This document shows positions 21,878 to 34,259 of a DNA stretch of 64,000 nucleotides, piece after piece. Source of the DNA: Mauremys mutica (lineage: Eukaryota; Chordata; Testudines; Geoemydidae); assembly GCF_020497125.1 (NCBI RefSeq), contig NC_059082.1, positions 25,380,965 to 25,444,964 of the forward strand, in the 5' to 3' direction. The translations under genes were made by a program, and so were the position numbers. Position 1 is the first letter of the stretch, and each line of letters starts with the position of its first letter. The notes beneath the pieces are model-generated. The model was not told the DNA's origin. It did not search any database and was given only the letters and a program-made list of their open reading frames with translations.

Positions 21878-22950
21878 CTAGGCGGTGGGGTCGGAGTGAG
21901 ACGTGGCAGAGTGCAAGACTGCGGAGCCGAAGGCTGCATCGTCTCTGGATTGCTGCACCAACGCGTAGTGGGAAGCGAAGGTGTGGACAGAAGACCAGGT
22001 GGCTACAGATGTCCTGAATGGGGATGTGGGCCAGGAAGGCTGCAGATGAGGCGTGCGCTCTCGTAGAGTGAGCGGTAAGACGGTCAGCTGGCACCCCAGC
22101 CAGCTCATAGCAAGTTTTGATGCATGCGGTGATCCATGAGGATATCCTCTGAGAGGAGACCGGCTTGCCTTTCATACGTTCTGCAACCGCTATGAACAGT
22201 TGTGGCGATTGCCGGAAGGATTTTGTCCGATGTATGTAGAACGCAAGGGCCCGTCGGACATCTAGGGTGTGCAGCTGTTGATCCCGACCCGAGGCATGAG
22301 GTTTCGGGAAAAAAACGGGAAGGAAAATGTCCTGATTTACATGGAAGGCTGACACCACCTTAGGGAGGAAGGCCGGGTGAGGCCGAAGCTGGACCTTGTC
22401 CGCATGAAAGACGGTGTACGGAGGACCGGCCGTTAGGGCCTGGAGCTCGGAAACTCGCCTTGCTGAGGTTATTGCGACGAGAAAGGCCGTTTTCCACGAC
22501 AGGTGGAGCAGGGAACACGCAGCCATGGGCTCGAAGGGGGGCCCCATGAGCCTGCCCAAGACCAGATTCAGGTCCCAGGGCGGAGTCGGGGCCCGCACTG
22601 GCGGGAACAAACGCTCAAGACCCTTGAGGAAGCGGGAGACCGTAGGATCAGAGAAGATGGATCGGTGACCGACGGGTGGCCTGAAGGCCGATATCGCTGC
22701 CAGGTGCACCTTTAACGATGAGAGCACAAGACCCTGCTCTTTAAGCGACCAGAGGTAGTCCAGTATCGTTGGGATAGGGACGACGAATGAATTCAGATCT
22801 CTCTGATCGCACCATATGGCGAATCGCTTCCATTTGGAGAGGTAGGTCGAGCGAGTGGAGGGCTTTCTGCTCTCCAGCAGGACCCGCTGAACCGCCGCCG
22901 AACAGGTCCGCTCCGCGTGGGTTAACCACTCAGGTACCAGGCTGTCAGAT
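21878..22950 (-). pseudogene. DIRS tyrosine recombinase, frameshifted before the catalytic Tyr
   Basis: It lies in the -1 frame relative to the RT and overlaps its end slightly. The core-binding part reads STRSTYLSKWKRFAIWC and LKVHLAAISAF. The catalytic part has ITSARRVSELQAL (first Arg) and LTAHSTRAHASS (His-x-x-Arg). After IPIQDIC the frame is lost near 22020. The other frame continues ATWSSVHTFASHYALV with the nucleophile Tyr (codon 21967-21965) and ends at 21878. A deletion not divisible by three is implied, so this copy could not recombine by itself. Confidence 0.87.
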
Positions 22951-24733
22951 GGAGGGACTGCAGGTCCGGATGGTGGAGCCTGCCGAAGTCCTGTGTTATC
23001 AGGTCCGGCCATAAGGGCAGAGGGATGGGATCTCGTACCGATAGCTCGAGCAGCAGAGTGTACCAGTGCTGTCTCGGCCAGGCCGGAGCGACGAGTATGA
23101 GGCGGGCTCTGTCCCTTCGAAGCTTGAGAAGCACCCGATGTACGAGCGGGAACGGAGGGAAGGCATACATTAGGTGATCCGTCCAGGGGTAGAGGAAGGC
23201 GTCCAACAGGGAGCCCGTGGCGCGACCCTGGAACGAGCAGAACTGGTGGCATTTCCTGTTCTCCCTGGAGGCGAACAGGTCTATCCGGGGAAACCCCCAC
23301 CTCCGGAAAAGCGTGTGTACCACATCTGGGCGGAGGGACCACTCGTGGGACAGGAACGACCTGCTCAGACGGTCGGCCAGCGTGTTCTGCACCCCTGGAA
23401 GATAGGACGCCACCAGGTGAATGGAGTGGGCTATACAGAAGTCCCACAGTAGCATCGCCTCCGTGCACAGTGGAGAAGACCGGGCTCCACCCTGCTTGTT
23501 GACATAGAACATCGACGTTGTGTTGTCTGTCAACACCGCGATGCAACGCCCCTGGAGAGTGGGGCAAAAGGCTTGACAGGCGAGTCGAATGGCTCGGAGC
23601 TCTCTGACATTGATATGGAGGGAGAGCTCTCGGGGCGACCAGAGGCCTTGGGTGTGCAGGTCGGCTAGGTGCGCTCCCCACCCCAGCTCTGACGCATCCG
23701 TGGTCAGAGTGGCGGATGGTTGAAGGGGGCGGAAAGAGACTCCGGCACACACGACTGCTGGGTCCAGCCACCAAGTGAGCGAAGCGAGTGCTGGCTTCGT
23801 GGGCGTGACCACCATATCGATGGAGTCGCGGTGGGGCCGGTACACTGACGCGAGCCAAATTTGAAATGGGCGAAGGTGCAACCTCGCGTACTGGGTGACG
23901 AACGTACACGACGCCATGTGGCCTAGAAGGCGGAGGCAGGAACGTACTGTTGTCCGTGGGTAAGCTTGTAGGTCTCGAACTAGAGAGACCAGAGACTGAT
24001 GCCGAGGTTGGGGCAGGCAGGCCCTGGCCAAATTGGAATCCAGGACCGCTCCGATGAATTCCACTCTTTGCGAGGGGGTCAACATCGACTTCTCGGCATT
24101 GATCATGAGCCCTAGACGCTGAAACAGGGCTAGGACCGTGGCCATGTGGGACGCCACCAGTTGGCGGGATGGTCCTCGGATTAGCCAGTCGTCGAGATAG
24201 GGGTAGACATGTATCCGACGACGGCGGATGGCCGCGGCCACCACTGCCATGCACTTGGTGAATACCCTCGGCGCTGTAGAGAGGCTGAAGGGCAGCACTG
24301 CGAACTGGTAGTGTGTATTGTTGACAACGAAGTGCAGGTAGCGCCGATGAGGAGGGTAAATGGAGACATGAAAATACGCGTCCTTCATGTCGAGGGCGGC
24401 AAACCAGTCTCCCGGATCCAGGGAGGGAATGATAGTCCCCAGGGTCACCATGCGAAACTTGAGCTTGACCAGGTATTTGTTGAGCTCTCGGAGGTCTAGT
24501 ATGGGTCGTAGGCCTCCCTTCGCCTTGGGGATTAAGAAATATCGGGAGTAAAATCCCCTGCCTCGCATGTCGCTCGGCACCTCCTCTATAGCACCCAATC
24601 TCAGTAGAGACTCGACCTCTTGTAGGAGGACTTGCTCGTGAGAGGGGTCCCTGAAGAGGGACGGGGTGGGTGGGTGGGAGGGAGGGGGCGAAACAAACTG
24701 GAGATGATAACCAGACTCTACTGTGCGTAGCAC
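22922..24733 (-). CDS. DIRS pol: reverse transcriptase and RNase H, intact frame
   Basis: A 603-codon frame counted from a GTG. It stays open upstream to the end of gag (about 24845) in the +1 frame and has no obvious ATG, so recoding or an alternative start is implied (inference). RT motifs: FLIPKAKGGLRPILDLRELN at about residues 66-85, LDMKDAYFH at 114-122 with the first catalytic Asp, LPFSLSTAPRVF at 147-158, and YLDDWLI at 179-185. RNase H follows: TTDASELGWG (Asp346), NVRELRA (Glu378), LTDNTT (Asp403) and LADRLSR (Asp454). A tether region follows. All catalytic residues are in place. The end overlaps the recombinase frame. Confidence 0.92.
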   Translation of the reverse strand: MLRTVESGYHLQFVSPPPSHPPTPSLFRDPSHEQVLLQEVESLLRLGAIEEVPSDMRGRGFYSRYFLIPKAKGGLRPILDLRELNKYLVKLKFRMVTLGTIIPSLDPGDWFAALDMKDAYFHVSIYPPHRRYLHFVVNNTHYQFAVLPFSLSTAPRVFTKCMAVVAAAIRRRRIHVYPYLDDWLIRGPSRQLVASHMATVLALFQRLGLMINAEKSMLTPSQRVEFIGAVLDSNLARACLPQPRHQSLVSLVRDLQAYPRTTVRSCLRLLGHMASCTFVTQYARLHLRPFQIWLASVYRPHRDSIDMVVTPTKPALASLTWWLDPAVVCAGVSFRPLQPSATLTTDASELGWGAHLADLHTQGLWSPRELSLHINVRELRAIRLACQAFCPTLQGRCIAVLTDNTTSMFYVNKQGGARSSPLCTEAMLLWDFCIAHSIHLVASYLPGVQNTLADRLSRSFLSHEWSLRPDVVHTLFRRWGFPRIDLFASRENRKCHQFCSFQGRATGSLLDAFLYPWTDHLMYAFPPFPLVHRVLLKLRRDRARLILVAPAWPRQHWYTLLLELSVRDPIPLPLWPDLITQDFGRLHHPDLQSLHLTAWYLSG

Positions 24734-24845
24734 CCAGTTGTCTGATGTAATCTGGGACCACGCCGGGAGGAAGTGGGAAAGACGATTGAAAAAGAACGGG
24801 GAAGGATCCGGAGGAGAGACTGATGGGCCGTCCTCGGGCGTCCCA

Positions 24846-27261
24846 TCAAAACGCCTGCTTCGGGCCTTGGGGGCCCTTGGAAGGCGCCTGGGATTGGTTA
24901 CGGCGATTGCCCGATGGGCGACGTCGATTCAGTCTGCCCTTGCGTGTATTGTCCTGCCGAGACCTGGCCTGGTTCAACGGCCGAAAGGGCTGCTGCCTGA
25001 AAGGCCTCCGTTGTGTCGCAGGCGTATGCATGCCTAGCGTACGGATGGCAATGCGCCCATCCTTAAGGGTCTGTATCCTGGAGTCCGTTTTCTCCGAGAA
25101 TAAGCCCTTCGTATCAAAAGGCAAGTCTTGCAGAGTATACTGGACCTCTGGCGGCAAGGTGGACGATTGCAGCCAGGAGATCCTTCTCATTGTCACCCCT
25201 GATGCTAAGGTCCTGGCTCCGGAGTCTGCAGAGTCCAGTGAGCCCTGAATAGAGGACCTGGTAGCTTTCTTGCCCTCTTCCAGCAAAGCTGAGAACTCCT
25301 GCCTGGAGGATGTTGGAACCAACTCTGTAAATTTAGAGAGGGCTACGAAGTTATCGTAAGCATAGCGGGCCAGAAGAACCAACTGGTTCGCTATGTGTAA
25401 TTGGAGGCCGCCAGCCGAATATATCTTCCGGCCCAACAGATCCATCCTGCGCGCGTCTTTAGATTTAGGAGCAGGCGCAGGTTGTCCATTCCGCTCCCTG
25501 TCATTCACAGACTGCACCACTAGGGAGTCCGGGGCCGGGTGGGTGTACAGGTACTCGTACCCAGTCGGAGGTACCGAGTACTTCCGCTCTACCCCACGGG
25601 CAGTGGGAGGGATGGGGACTGCCAGAGCGTGGTGGCATTTTTCTGGATGGTCCGAACAAATGGTAGGTCCTCTGAGACCACATTCGTGATCGGGTCCTCG
25701 TCCTCAATGACCTCCGCTACCGGGAGGTTAACCGCTTGTGCCACCCTACGCAGGAGGTCCTGATGGGCACGTAAGTCAATCGGTGGTGGATCGGATGACG
25801 AGGATCCTGCCACCGCCTCGTCTGGCGAGGAAGACGAGGAATGGGCCTGACCAAGAGGAAGTGGCTGAGGCTCGTCCATGGAGTGCGCAGCCGCCGCCTC
25901 CCCGGGATGTTCCGTCTGCACCGGCGGTGGTGGAACCTCAACCGGAGGCGATGGAGGGGGCCTGCTGACAGTGGCTTCTGGCACCCCTTGGACCGAAGTC
26001 CCCTGTCGCGGGAGGAAGGGGGCACCCTGAGTCTCGTGGGCGGCCCAGGGGGTCCAGAAACCCCATTGCTGGGGACCCGGGTCTTGACCTTGCGGGTCCG
26101 CGCGGTAATCTGCGCCGGCGTCGTCGTGAGAAGCGACCGACGGCTGACGGGAAGGCCACGGGGGGGCAGAGGCGCTCAGAGACTGCGCCGTCGATGCCCC
26201 TAGTCTGTCCGTGGACGGTGCCGGGTACCGGTGCCGATCGTCTCGGTGCCGGGAGCGGGAGCGGGACCTGCGACCGCGAGAGTAGCGGGAGGTCGACCGC
26301 GATCTCGATCGTCGTCGATGGGAGCGGCTTCGAGACCGGCGTCGGGAGTGGTGCCGGGAGCTGGACCTCCCTCGGTGCCGACGGTCCGGAGAGCGGGACC
26401 GGGACCTGGAACGCCTCTGGGAGTACGACCTGTACCGTGATGGAGAGCGGTACCGGGACTGCGACAGGCGCCGAGAAGGAGAGCGGTACCGGGATGGAGA
26501 CCGGTGCCGTGACCTTGAACGGCGGGAAGGTGACCGTCTCCGGGATCGGGACCGGGATCGGGACCTGGATCGCCTTCTATCCCGTGAGTCAGGGGTGGCA
26601 GGTCGTACCATGGCCGGTTTGCCCACTGACAGAACGGCCCGCACCGGCGGTGCCGGGGGCCGGAGGCTCGGTGCCTCTGTGAGCTCTATGAGCTCCCTCG
26701 CCGTCGAGAATGTCTCGGGCGTGGACGGGAGAGGCAGCTGTACCACGGCTTGCACCGGGGAGCGCGGAGGTACCGGACTCGATGGCCCAGCCGGTGCCAG
26801 AGTCGACGGTACCGCGCACGGTCCGTGCGCTGTCTTGGACGGTGCCGAAGGCGCCGCTGCTGGCTGCTGGACCACTGGTCTCGCTGAAGTAGTCTCTACA
26901 GCCTTGGGCTTAGGCTTCCGTTTCCCCGATGGTGAATGGAACGGTGCCGGGGCTTCGGTGCCGGCTGTTTCTTAACAGTCTCGGTACCGGACCGGCCGGG
27001 GACCGCTGGAGCACTCCTCACCGAGGACGACGCCAGAGCCGGAGGAGTCGGCACCGCAGGGGTAAGCGCCGACTCCATAAGGAGCTGCCGCAACCTAATG
27101 TCCCGCTCCTTTTTAGTTCGCGGCTTGAAGGACCTGCAAATGAGGCACTTGTCAGGTCGATGTCCCTCGCCGAGACAACGAAGGCAGGCGTCGTGGGGGT
27201 CCCCAACGGGCATATGCCGCTGGCAAGCCGCACAGGGCTTGAATCCCGGTGTCTTGGGCAT
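24846..27261 (-). pseudogene. DIRS gag (ORF1) with arginine/serine-rich domain, two frameshifts
   Basis: Three pieces in order. 27261-26896 starts with an ATG and has a Cys-rich N-terminus (KPCAACQ, CLRCLGEGH, CLICRSFK). 26875-25589 is Pro-rich and then carries an RS-repeat domain at about residues 97-216 of that piece (26587-26228), followed by an acidic segment. 25520-24846 is the conserved C-terminal gag part, ending in a basic tail and KQAF-stop. Breaks near 26935 and 25617 each look like a single lost base, because the next frame continues with family-like sequence (for example GVERKY and HPAPDSLVV). Gag presumably packages the RNA. The RS domain could bind RNA or splicing factors; that is inference. 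Confidence 0.85.
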
Positions 27262-27445
27262 ACGCCCGCACCGGACGGGAAAAGAGGGGCTAAGCCCCCC
27301 TAATTCCCCTTAATCTAACTACTAACTACTCAATTAACTCAATTTAACAACTAACTATATACACTAAATACAAACTAGAACCAAGGTGAGCTAGGTACGT
27401 GGAGGACGACAAGCACTCCACAGTTCCAACTGCCGTCACGGGCGG

Positions 27446-27612
27446 GAAGAAGGAACTGAGGAGCGGACGGGCCGGCTGGGGTATATAACTAGCGCTATAG
27501 CGGCGCCACTCCAGGGGGCGCCCAGCCGGCCCGCCGGTGTTGCTAGGCTAAAAATGTTCCGAAGAGCCGTGCACGCGCGGCGCGCACACCTACATGGAAT
27601 GCATAGGAGCAA
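27446..27612 (-). repeat. DIRS inverted terminal repeat, right copy (5' end of element)
   Basis: Inverse partner of 21559-21725. The outermost bases at 27613-27627 (CTTCTTCGAGTGATT as reverse complement) are specific to this end and recur in the internal complementary region. Confidence 0.93.
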
Positions 27613-27627
27613 TCACTCGAAGAAGAA

Positions 27628-30600
27628 GTGACACTTCTGATTAAATTTGTCTTGAAGGTAAGAGACAGTGGAGTTGAGAGAACTATTTTTCCTACACCAG
27701 ATGTTCTTAAATCCATCCTGCTCTCCTCTGAGACAAATTCTCTTGGATAGATACAGCACCCCTTTGCTGATAAGCAAAACCTTGAACAAACAGAGTTCGG
27801 GAAAATTGTAGTTGCCAAAAAAGATTTTAGATTATTTCCTAAATTATTGCTGTTTTCAGTTGCACCAAGGTCACTGTTCCTATTTACCTTACTTATTTGT
27901 AACTTAAAAGTCTAGCTGAGGGCATTCAATTGTGAATTTTTCTCCCCCTTCATGACCATTTTGCTAGAGCTCAACTCCACACAAGTGAAGGGGATATGCT
28001 CAGGTGAGATAGGTGAAAGAGTTAAGAAATAGTCACAATGCACACATTACCCTTGAAATTCATCGGAACTTGTAATTCATTTCTCATTGTGTCAGTAAAG
28101 TTTGCTCTATATCTAATACAAAACCTAAAAAGCAAATACATTAAACATTAACCAATATGTGAAACCACACAGACTCAGGATCTCATTTAAAAATGCACTT
28201 ACGAAACTCATTAAGAAGTTGCCGATTTTATAAAACTCATTATGTAAAGCTAATACTTGCAGAAGTTTAGGGAGAAAACCATTTTTGCCAGAAAAATTAT
28301 GTTGGTTTTACAACAGTGTATTAGAAGTTAAACATTATATAATGCCATAATGCAAAATGAATTACTCATTATTTGAGGTATACTCACTGTGTTTTGCAAA
28401 ACAGCCAAAGATCAGTGGAATTTTTGCTGTTTTTTTCTATAGTTTTCCCTTGTTCCTGCTAATCAATGAGACAGACCTGTTCCTGCAAAATGATTGGAAG
28501 AACTGGGGATTGGCAGAGAGCATATCTCTGACTGTAATGATGTAGGTGGGATGAGATAAGATGCTCTTTAATTAGGCAGGACTACTGCAGAGCTGTAGAG
28601 AGCACTCTCTCTTCCTCATCCTTCTCTCCTGGGTTTGAGCATGTTACTTCTGCAGTAATACCAGGATGGCCTCTTACGTTTGAGTTCCAGCATTTCTCCT
28701 GCAATGGCCAAGACCATGGAGGGCAGTCAAAATCCTCTCCCCACAGATACTCTGTCCTCACAGAGTGGTGGCCGGGGATTCTGCAAAGAAGGCTGCTGTG
28801 CCCTACACTGAGGGCTTTACTGGTCCTCAGTTGTCCCAGATCTTGGGGGAGCTCAAAGGTGACAAAGCCACTTTTGCTCTCCTCCTCCTGGCAGTAGACA
28901 GGCACAAATCCCATTAAAAGTCAGTGGAAGTTTCCGCTGCATCAGAAGAAACAACAAAGTCATGCACACCCTCTCCCACTCTGCCTGTGAAGTCAGATTT
29001 CACTTCTGGGACTAAAATTCCAAACCAGGAAGTGATCCTTCAAACCTGGCATTGTCACAATCATGAAAATATCTCCTTTGGTTTGCAACAGCTACATTCT
29101 AAAAAATACATAGAGAAAACATTAATAGGAAACATATGCTAGACCAGTCTTGAGGTAAAGCAAATTCAGATAGTTTAATTTCTATTTTTGAAAAACATAC
29201 ATATATGAAGAAAAACACAGATAATTCAGTTAAAATATTTTTATCATAAAAATTAAACTGTATTTGAGCAGAAGTATAGTACATCTGAGTTGTCTCAGTC
29301 TCCTGAGAGAGGCAGCATATCAGAGAAATATCCAACAGCACCTTCCAACTGAAAATATTTTCAAGGCTGCCAATCCTTGGTGTCTCATTATTTTGTCATT
29401 TCCCATACATTTCAAACTGTCAGCAGTTTATAATGCAATAAATAAGTAAATAAATAAATATACATTTTTATTTTATAGTTTGCAGTTAGGGATTTCTTGA
29501 ATCCGTTTTATACCTTCTGGCACTGTGTGTTCAAAAACTTTTAATGCCCTCCTAATTTTATTAACATACATTAAACCACAGGTACATTTCAGCAAACATA
29601 ATACACATGCAGATTCACAAGGAGAGTAAAGTAACCTTTCATCTTATGCAGTCAGCTAGTGTATGAATTAAAGTGACGTGTATCTCCAGAAATAATAATA
29701 GTGCTACCCATATACTGTATAAGGAGAAAGAGAGAGTTAAGCAAAGGTCACTTCAGAAATGAATGAGAGCTGTGTCTTTCAAAATCTCTGCACTGTATTC
29801 AACAAACATACACATTCTCATCCATGGATCTGTCAGGTTTCTCCCATTTATTATTATTATTTTTTTTTTTAAAGAGGCCTTTGAATTAAGAGTTGAATGG
29901 ATACCATGCATCAAGGGAGAATTCTGCTTCTCCTCCATTGTCTCCCGCTATCCACTGAATTAAATATTTTAATTTAATAAGAGGAACAAATATTTTTCCT
30001 AATTCAAATAATACCATCTGTAGCATCACTTCTTTCTTCAGATATTCCAAATTAATCCCTAATATAACTCCTCTGAAGCAAGCAACATTACCCCAGGGAT
30101 GAATTTGACCAAGTCTCTAGGAACAGTCACAACAGACCAGCAGTAACAATTACCATCTTGGTAGTGCAATATTGGAGTCAGGAGCTGTCATGTTGTAGGA
30201 CAAAAAGAAGATACTCCAAGCTGTGGGATTCTGTGTTAGAGGAACTTAATGGAAAACAAAGAAAAGTTCCTTCAAAGCCCAGGCAGGCCAGCCTAGTCTG
30301 AGCTCTGGGAGTCAGGGAGCAGAGTGCAGAGAAGAGTCACTATATACCATCATGGGGAGACCATCCTTGGGGCCACCTCCAATTGTCTGTACTCTATCCA
30401 TGAGGGCAATGGGCACTTGCTTTCTTCTCTTGCTTTGTCTTTACTAGATGGTCCACATTCAGTTGAAGAGTAGTACTTGCTTTTGCTATTCCTCCCACCT
30501 CTGCTGCCCAAAGAAATTACCTGTGCTGCCTACCCCTAATGGTGGCCCTGTTGATGGGCTGATCCTGAAGTTGGCTGCCGCATGATATATCTTTGAAATA

Positions 30601-33432
30601 TGTTTCACTCTATGTGAAATGAACTAGGCCTTAACAGACAACAGGCATCCACCGTACAAAAGTCACCTTCCCAATGGATACTAGTTTCTCCTCTATCCTT
30701 TCTTGATAGTCTCAGCAAAAAGCCTAAGGTTTAGTGTAATTTCTGACCCAGTCTGTGTGTGTATGTGTGGTTCCCATTAACAGTCAAACCAATGGCAGAA
30801 CTTGGCCCATAATAGGCTTGGCGTTTGAGCTACTATTCCAACCCAAAGATAGTTGTTTCAGGTTAAGATTAAGGTACATTGGCCGGGTAGTATGAGGAAG
30901 CCCATGCTACAGTTTCTTTGTGGATAAACAGACATAAATCTCCAGGGCAGTCCATCTAGCATCTTTCATGGGTACTAACTTAACTTAGACATTACAAAAC
31001 TATATTTATATATAAAAGCATGGTTTGTTGATCTGATGACTTATCTTTTCAACAATTTAAAATATTTCTTCCATAATTCTCTGTCTGCAACCCATTTAGA
31101 ACAATTTACTTAATGTTTCTTTGTTTTATTTTTGTCTCTTACTTAAAAGGTCATAAGTATTGCATAGTAGTACAAACCTCCTAAAAACAACTGTCTCCTA
31201 CACTGTCTCTGTTCGAGAACAGCCCCAGAAATGGAATATGATTTTCCTAACAATTGTTTTCATTCTAGGTTGGTGTGTTGAGGTTGTTCCCTTGTGCCTA
31301 AAGGCTACCGTTGACATGCTTATAATAGATGGATAGAATAAATAGTTCAGGTGCCAGTGCTTACAGCTCTTTGACTGAGGACCACTTTGGGTTGCCAAGA
31401 TCCCCTGAAGATGTAGAAAATAACCTACTGTAGGCTACTTTAAGGCTTTGCTCAGTTTTCTCTCAAGATCTGTTTGATCCTACAATGTCTGAATATATTA
31501 TTTGGAAATTGTTGTCCTAGTGTGGTTTCTACTACACACTGTGTACAACGCATATACAACCAGCATATATATCAAATATAAAAATATGCATCTGATTCTA
31601 CAAATACTTAACAGTAGGTGTAATGCTTACTGCCATTAATAGATCCACTGCAGAATTTGTATTTGCAGAATTATGCCCATGGTCCTTTCAAAATAGTAGT
31701 TATCAATGTCTTTTTTTCTACTAGAAAGAACACTATATATAAAATGTTAATAAAATCTGTAAGTTATGAGATATTCCAGTCAAGATGGAAAGGTCAAGTA
31801 ATCTGAAAGAGATATTATCAGGTCAAATTTGGCCCCAAATGTAGGTTTTATAAAAACCAGCTTACACTAATTACCTAAGACTATCTTCCATGTTTCCAAT
31901 AATATTTTAAATTCCAATTGAAACAATTTCTTAAACATATAGTGCAAAGTTACAGGATTCTTATTTGAGGAAAATGCCCATAAATTGGAAATGGACCTAA
32001 CTCTATTCTTTATGTCCAAAAGATGGATATAATTATATAGAAACCTAGGTAAGGAAATTTCAACTAAACAGCAGAATCTACTTTACGATAGATTTTAAAA
32101 GAAGAATCCCAAATACATAGCAACCACCAGATGCGACTTCTGGCTTCTTTAAGCATCAAATCCCGGAGCAGCCCGTCTGGTTAAGGGTCATGGTCACTGA
32201 CCTACTTTTTATTCCTTTTTCCTAAAGTAGTGTTAATCACTCCCAGAGCCTGAAAACAACAAACATGTAACTATGGTAATGTTTTGTAACAAGCAGCTAA
32301 TTGCAGAGACATCTGTAACTATAAATAAGGTAAATCCCTGCAGTTCTTTCTCAGAGAGAAATTAGCATATTAGGTTATTCAGTTTTCACTCTCCACACCA
32401 CTATTGATGAGTTCACTCCAGTAGAATACATTAACTAGCAAATGATGACGATGGCTAGGGAAATTAAGATTTTTGCCAAAGAAAAAATATGACGAAACAA
32501 GTGTTAAAAAGGAAAACTACTATAGCAGTTAAAGACAGTGACAACTGAGCACAAGAAAGAAATGGTTATCAAATGGAAGGGTTGACACAATGTTGCAGCC
32601 TTACCTTGTTTCCAGGCTGTTTTAAAAGAGGATCATACTGCACGACAGTGACAAATGTATTCCAGCTAAGATATGTGGGTCACCCTGAGTTTGCAACATT
32701 GTAAACCACTATTGGGGATAACATGGCTTCTCCATGAGATAATTTACCTTCTTTGAATGAAAAGATAAATGTGAATTAACAAGGAAGAATCTGAAACATC
32801 TGAACAGCGTTATTGATCTACTAAGGACCTAGATAAGTCATAGAGAAGGTAATGCCTGTTTTGCTCAATGTCAGTGATGTATGGGGAAGCATATTTAGTA
32901 GCTAAGGAACCATCACTGTCAAAAGAATCCTTAGAACTAAGACAGAATAAAAAAAAACTTTAATTATTATGTGGAAGTGGGGAAAATAATGTTCCATGAT
33001 ATAAATGGTTTTTTACTTATGAAGTCACAGACTCTAGACAAACATATTGTAAGGAACAGAAATACTGAATGTTTCAAATTTGTTCAACAAAAATGCAGCT
33101 GTTTCTGATGAGAAAATGTGGTTTTAATAAATACCTAGCGACAGTACTGAGTTTTCCAGCTCCCTTGTGATGTTGCAGTAATAATTTATATTTGTCTGCA
33201 AGCCAGCTTTTTCCCCACACTGGACAGAAACAGTGCAAGGAACAAAATAAGATGGAGTAGGCAAAATTACATTTTCTTTTTAACAGATGTTAAAATTATC
33301 ATATGTTGGCTTTGTAAATATTTCTGCTCAATTTAACCCCACATCTTAAAAAGCAGCCTTACTTGTCATGTGGAAATTGAAAGAATTGAAGGCATAAGGG
33401 AATAGCAGAGCATTTACTTCTGTATCTTAGAT
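27628..33432. other. Intergenic, no gene recognised
   Basis: AT-rich sequence with a short (AAAT)n run near 29440-29462. The block at 28580-28925 is less AT-rich and has an open minus-strand frame, but nothing in it matches a family I know. Confidence 0.4.
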
Positions 33433-34173
33433 CAGTGGTTCCCAAACTTTAACAACCTGTGAACCCCTTTCACTAAAATGTCAAGTCTCGCGAAACCCCT
33501 CCTAAAAATGAGTATTTCCAGGAATTTTCTCCTTTAACTGAATATAAATTATAAAAGTAGTGATCTTGGAAATTTGTTTTTATGACATGCTTATTACACA
33601 CTATTTATTATTAATAATTATTTATCATTACAGTATTTTTATTGCATTATGAAAACAGCAATATTCTTCCAAGATCTCACTTTCGTAGCTTGTATCGCTT
33701 TGAATAAGCCTGTTCTAAGACAAGGCTCCTATGTTTCATCAAGGAGCACCAGATGTGAAACAGCAAGAAGGTATTTAAGAAGCCAACTCAAAGAGTTCCT
33801 CCTACACAAGTATTCAGGTCTTGAGAAGTCAAGGCTAACAATGCACATTACAACAAAGCTTAAATTTGTTCTTCATAATACTTTTAAAAACAATACTAAT
33901 TGCCTATTTAATTTTAAAAACAGCAAAAAATCCACCTCCCTTTCCATTTCTTATAAGGAGTCTTGAAGTTTAAATCTCCTCAGTGTGATAGATAGGCTTG
34001 CTTTGATCTGCTTAGCTCTTGGAAGTCCAGGGGCTCCGGGCTGCTGTCCTTGTGCTGCCCAGGATCCCTAGGGACAGCTCTGTTTGCCATTAGGGAATTT
34101 TTTCCCCCCGAGAACCCCCTGTAACATTTCACAAACCCCCAGGGGTTCACGTACCCCAGTTTGGGAACCACTG
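33433..34173. mobile_element. hAT (Charlie-like) non-autonomous element
   Basis: Terminal repeats CAGTGGTTCCCAAACTTT and, reverse-complemented, CAGTGGTTCCCAAACTGG. The target duplication is TCTTAGAT (33425-33432) against TCTTAGGT (34174-34181), 7 of 8. Next to the ends are the typical blocks TGTGAACCCCTTTC and CAGGGGTTCACG (right, as written: CAGGGGTTCACG). No transposase. Confidence 0.85.
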
Positions 34174-34259
34174 TCTTAGGTGGACTTTGCAGGCTTTCAG
34201 TAAAGGCTGGTGATATCCCTGAGATCAGTAAAACACAAAGATCTATTTAGAACAGGTCA

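Larger units (their letters stand above)
21514..27627 (-). mobile_element. Complete DIRS-like tyrosine-recombinase retrotransposon
   Basis: A 6.1-kb element read on the minus strand. It has inverted terminal repeats of about 165 bp (21559-21725 and 27446-27612). The internal complementary region at 21760-21862 equals the reverse complement of the right element end joined to the left end. It encodes gag, reverse transcriptase plus RNase H, and a tyrosine recombinase, with no integrase or aspartic protease. This is the DIRS1 layout, in which the internal region is thought to template closure of a circular cDNA that the recombinase inserts without target duplication. No target duplication is seen. 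A Dam-like methylase was not recognised. Confidence 0.93.

Noticed and set aside
26194..26682. Plus-strand Gly/Ser/Thr-rich frame of 162 codons
   Set aside because: Antisense of the repetitive RS-coding region of the DIRS gag.
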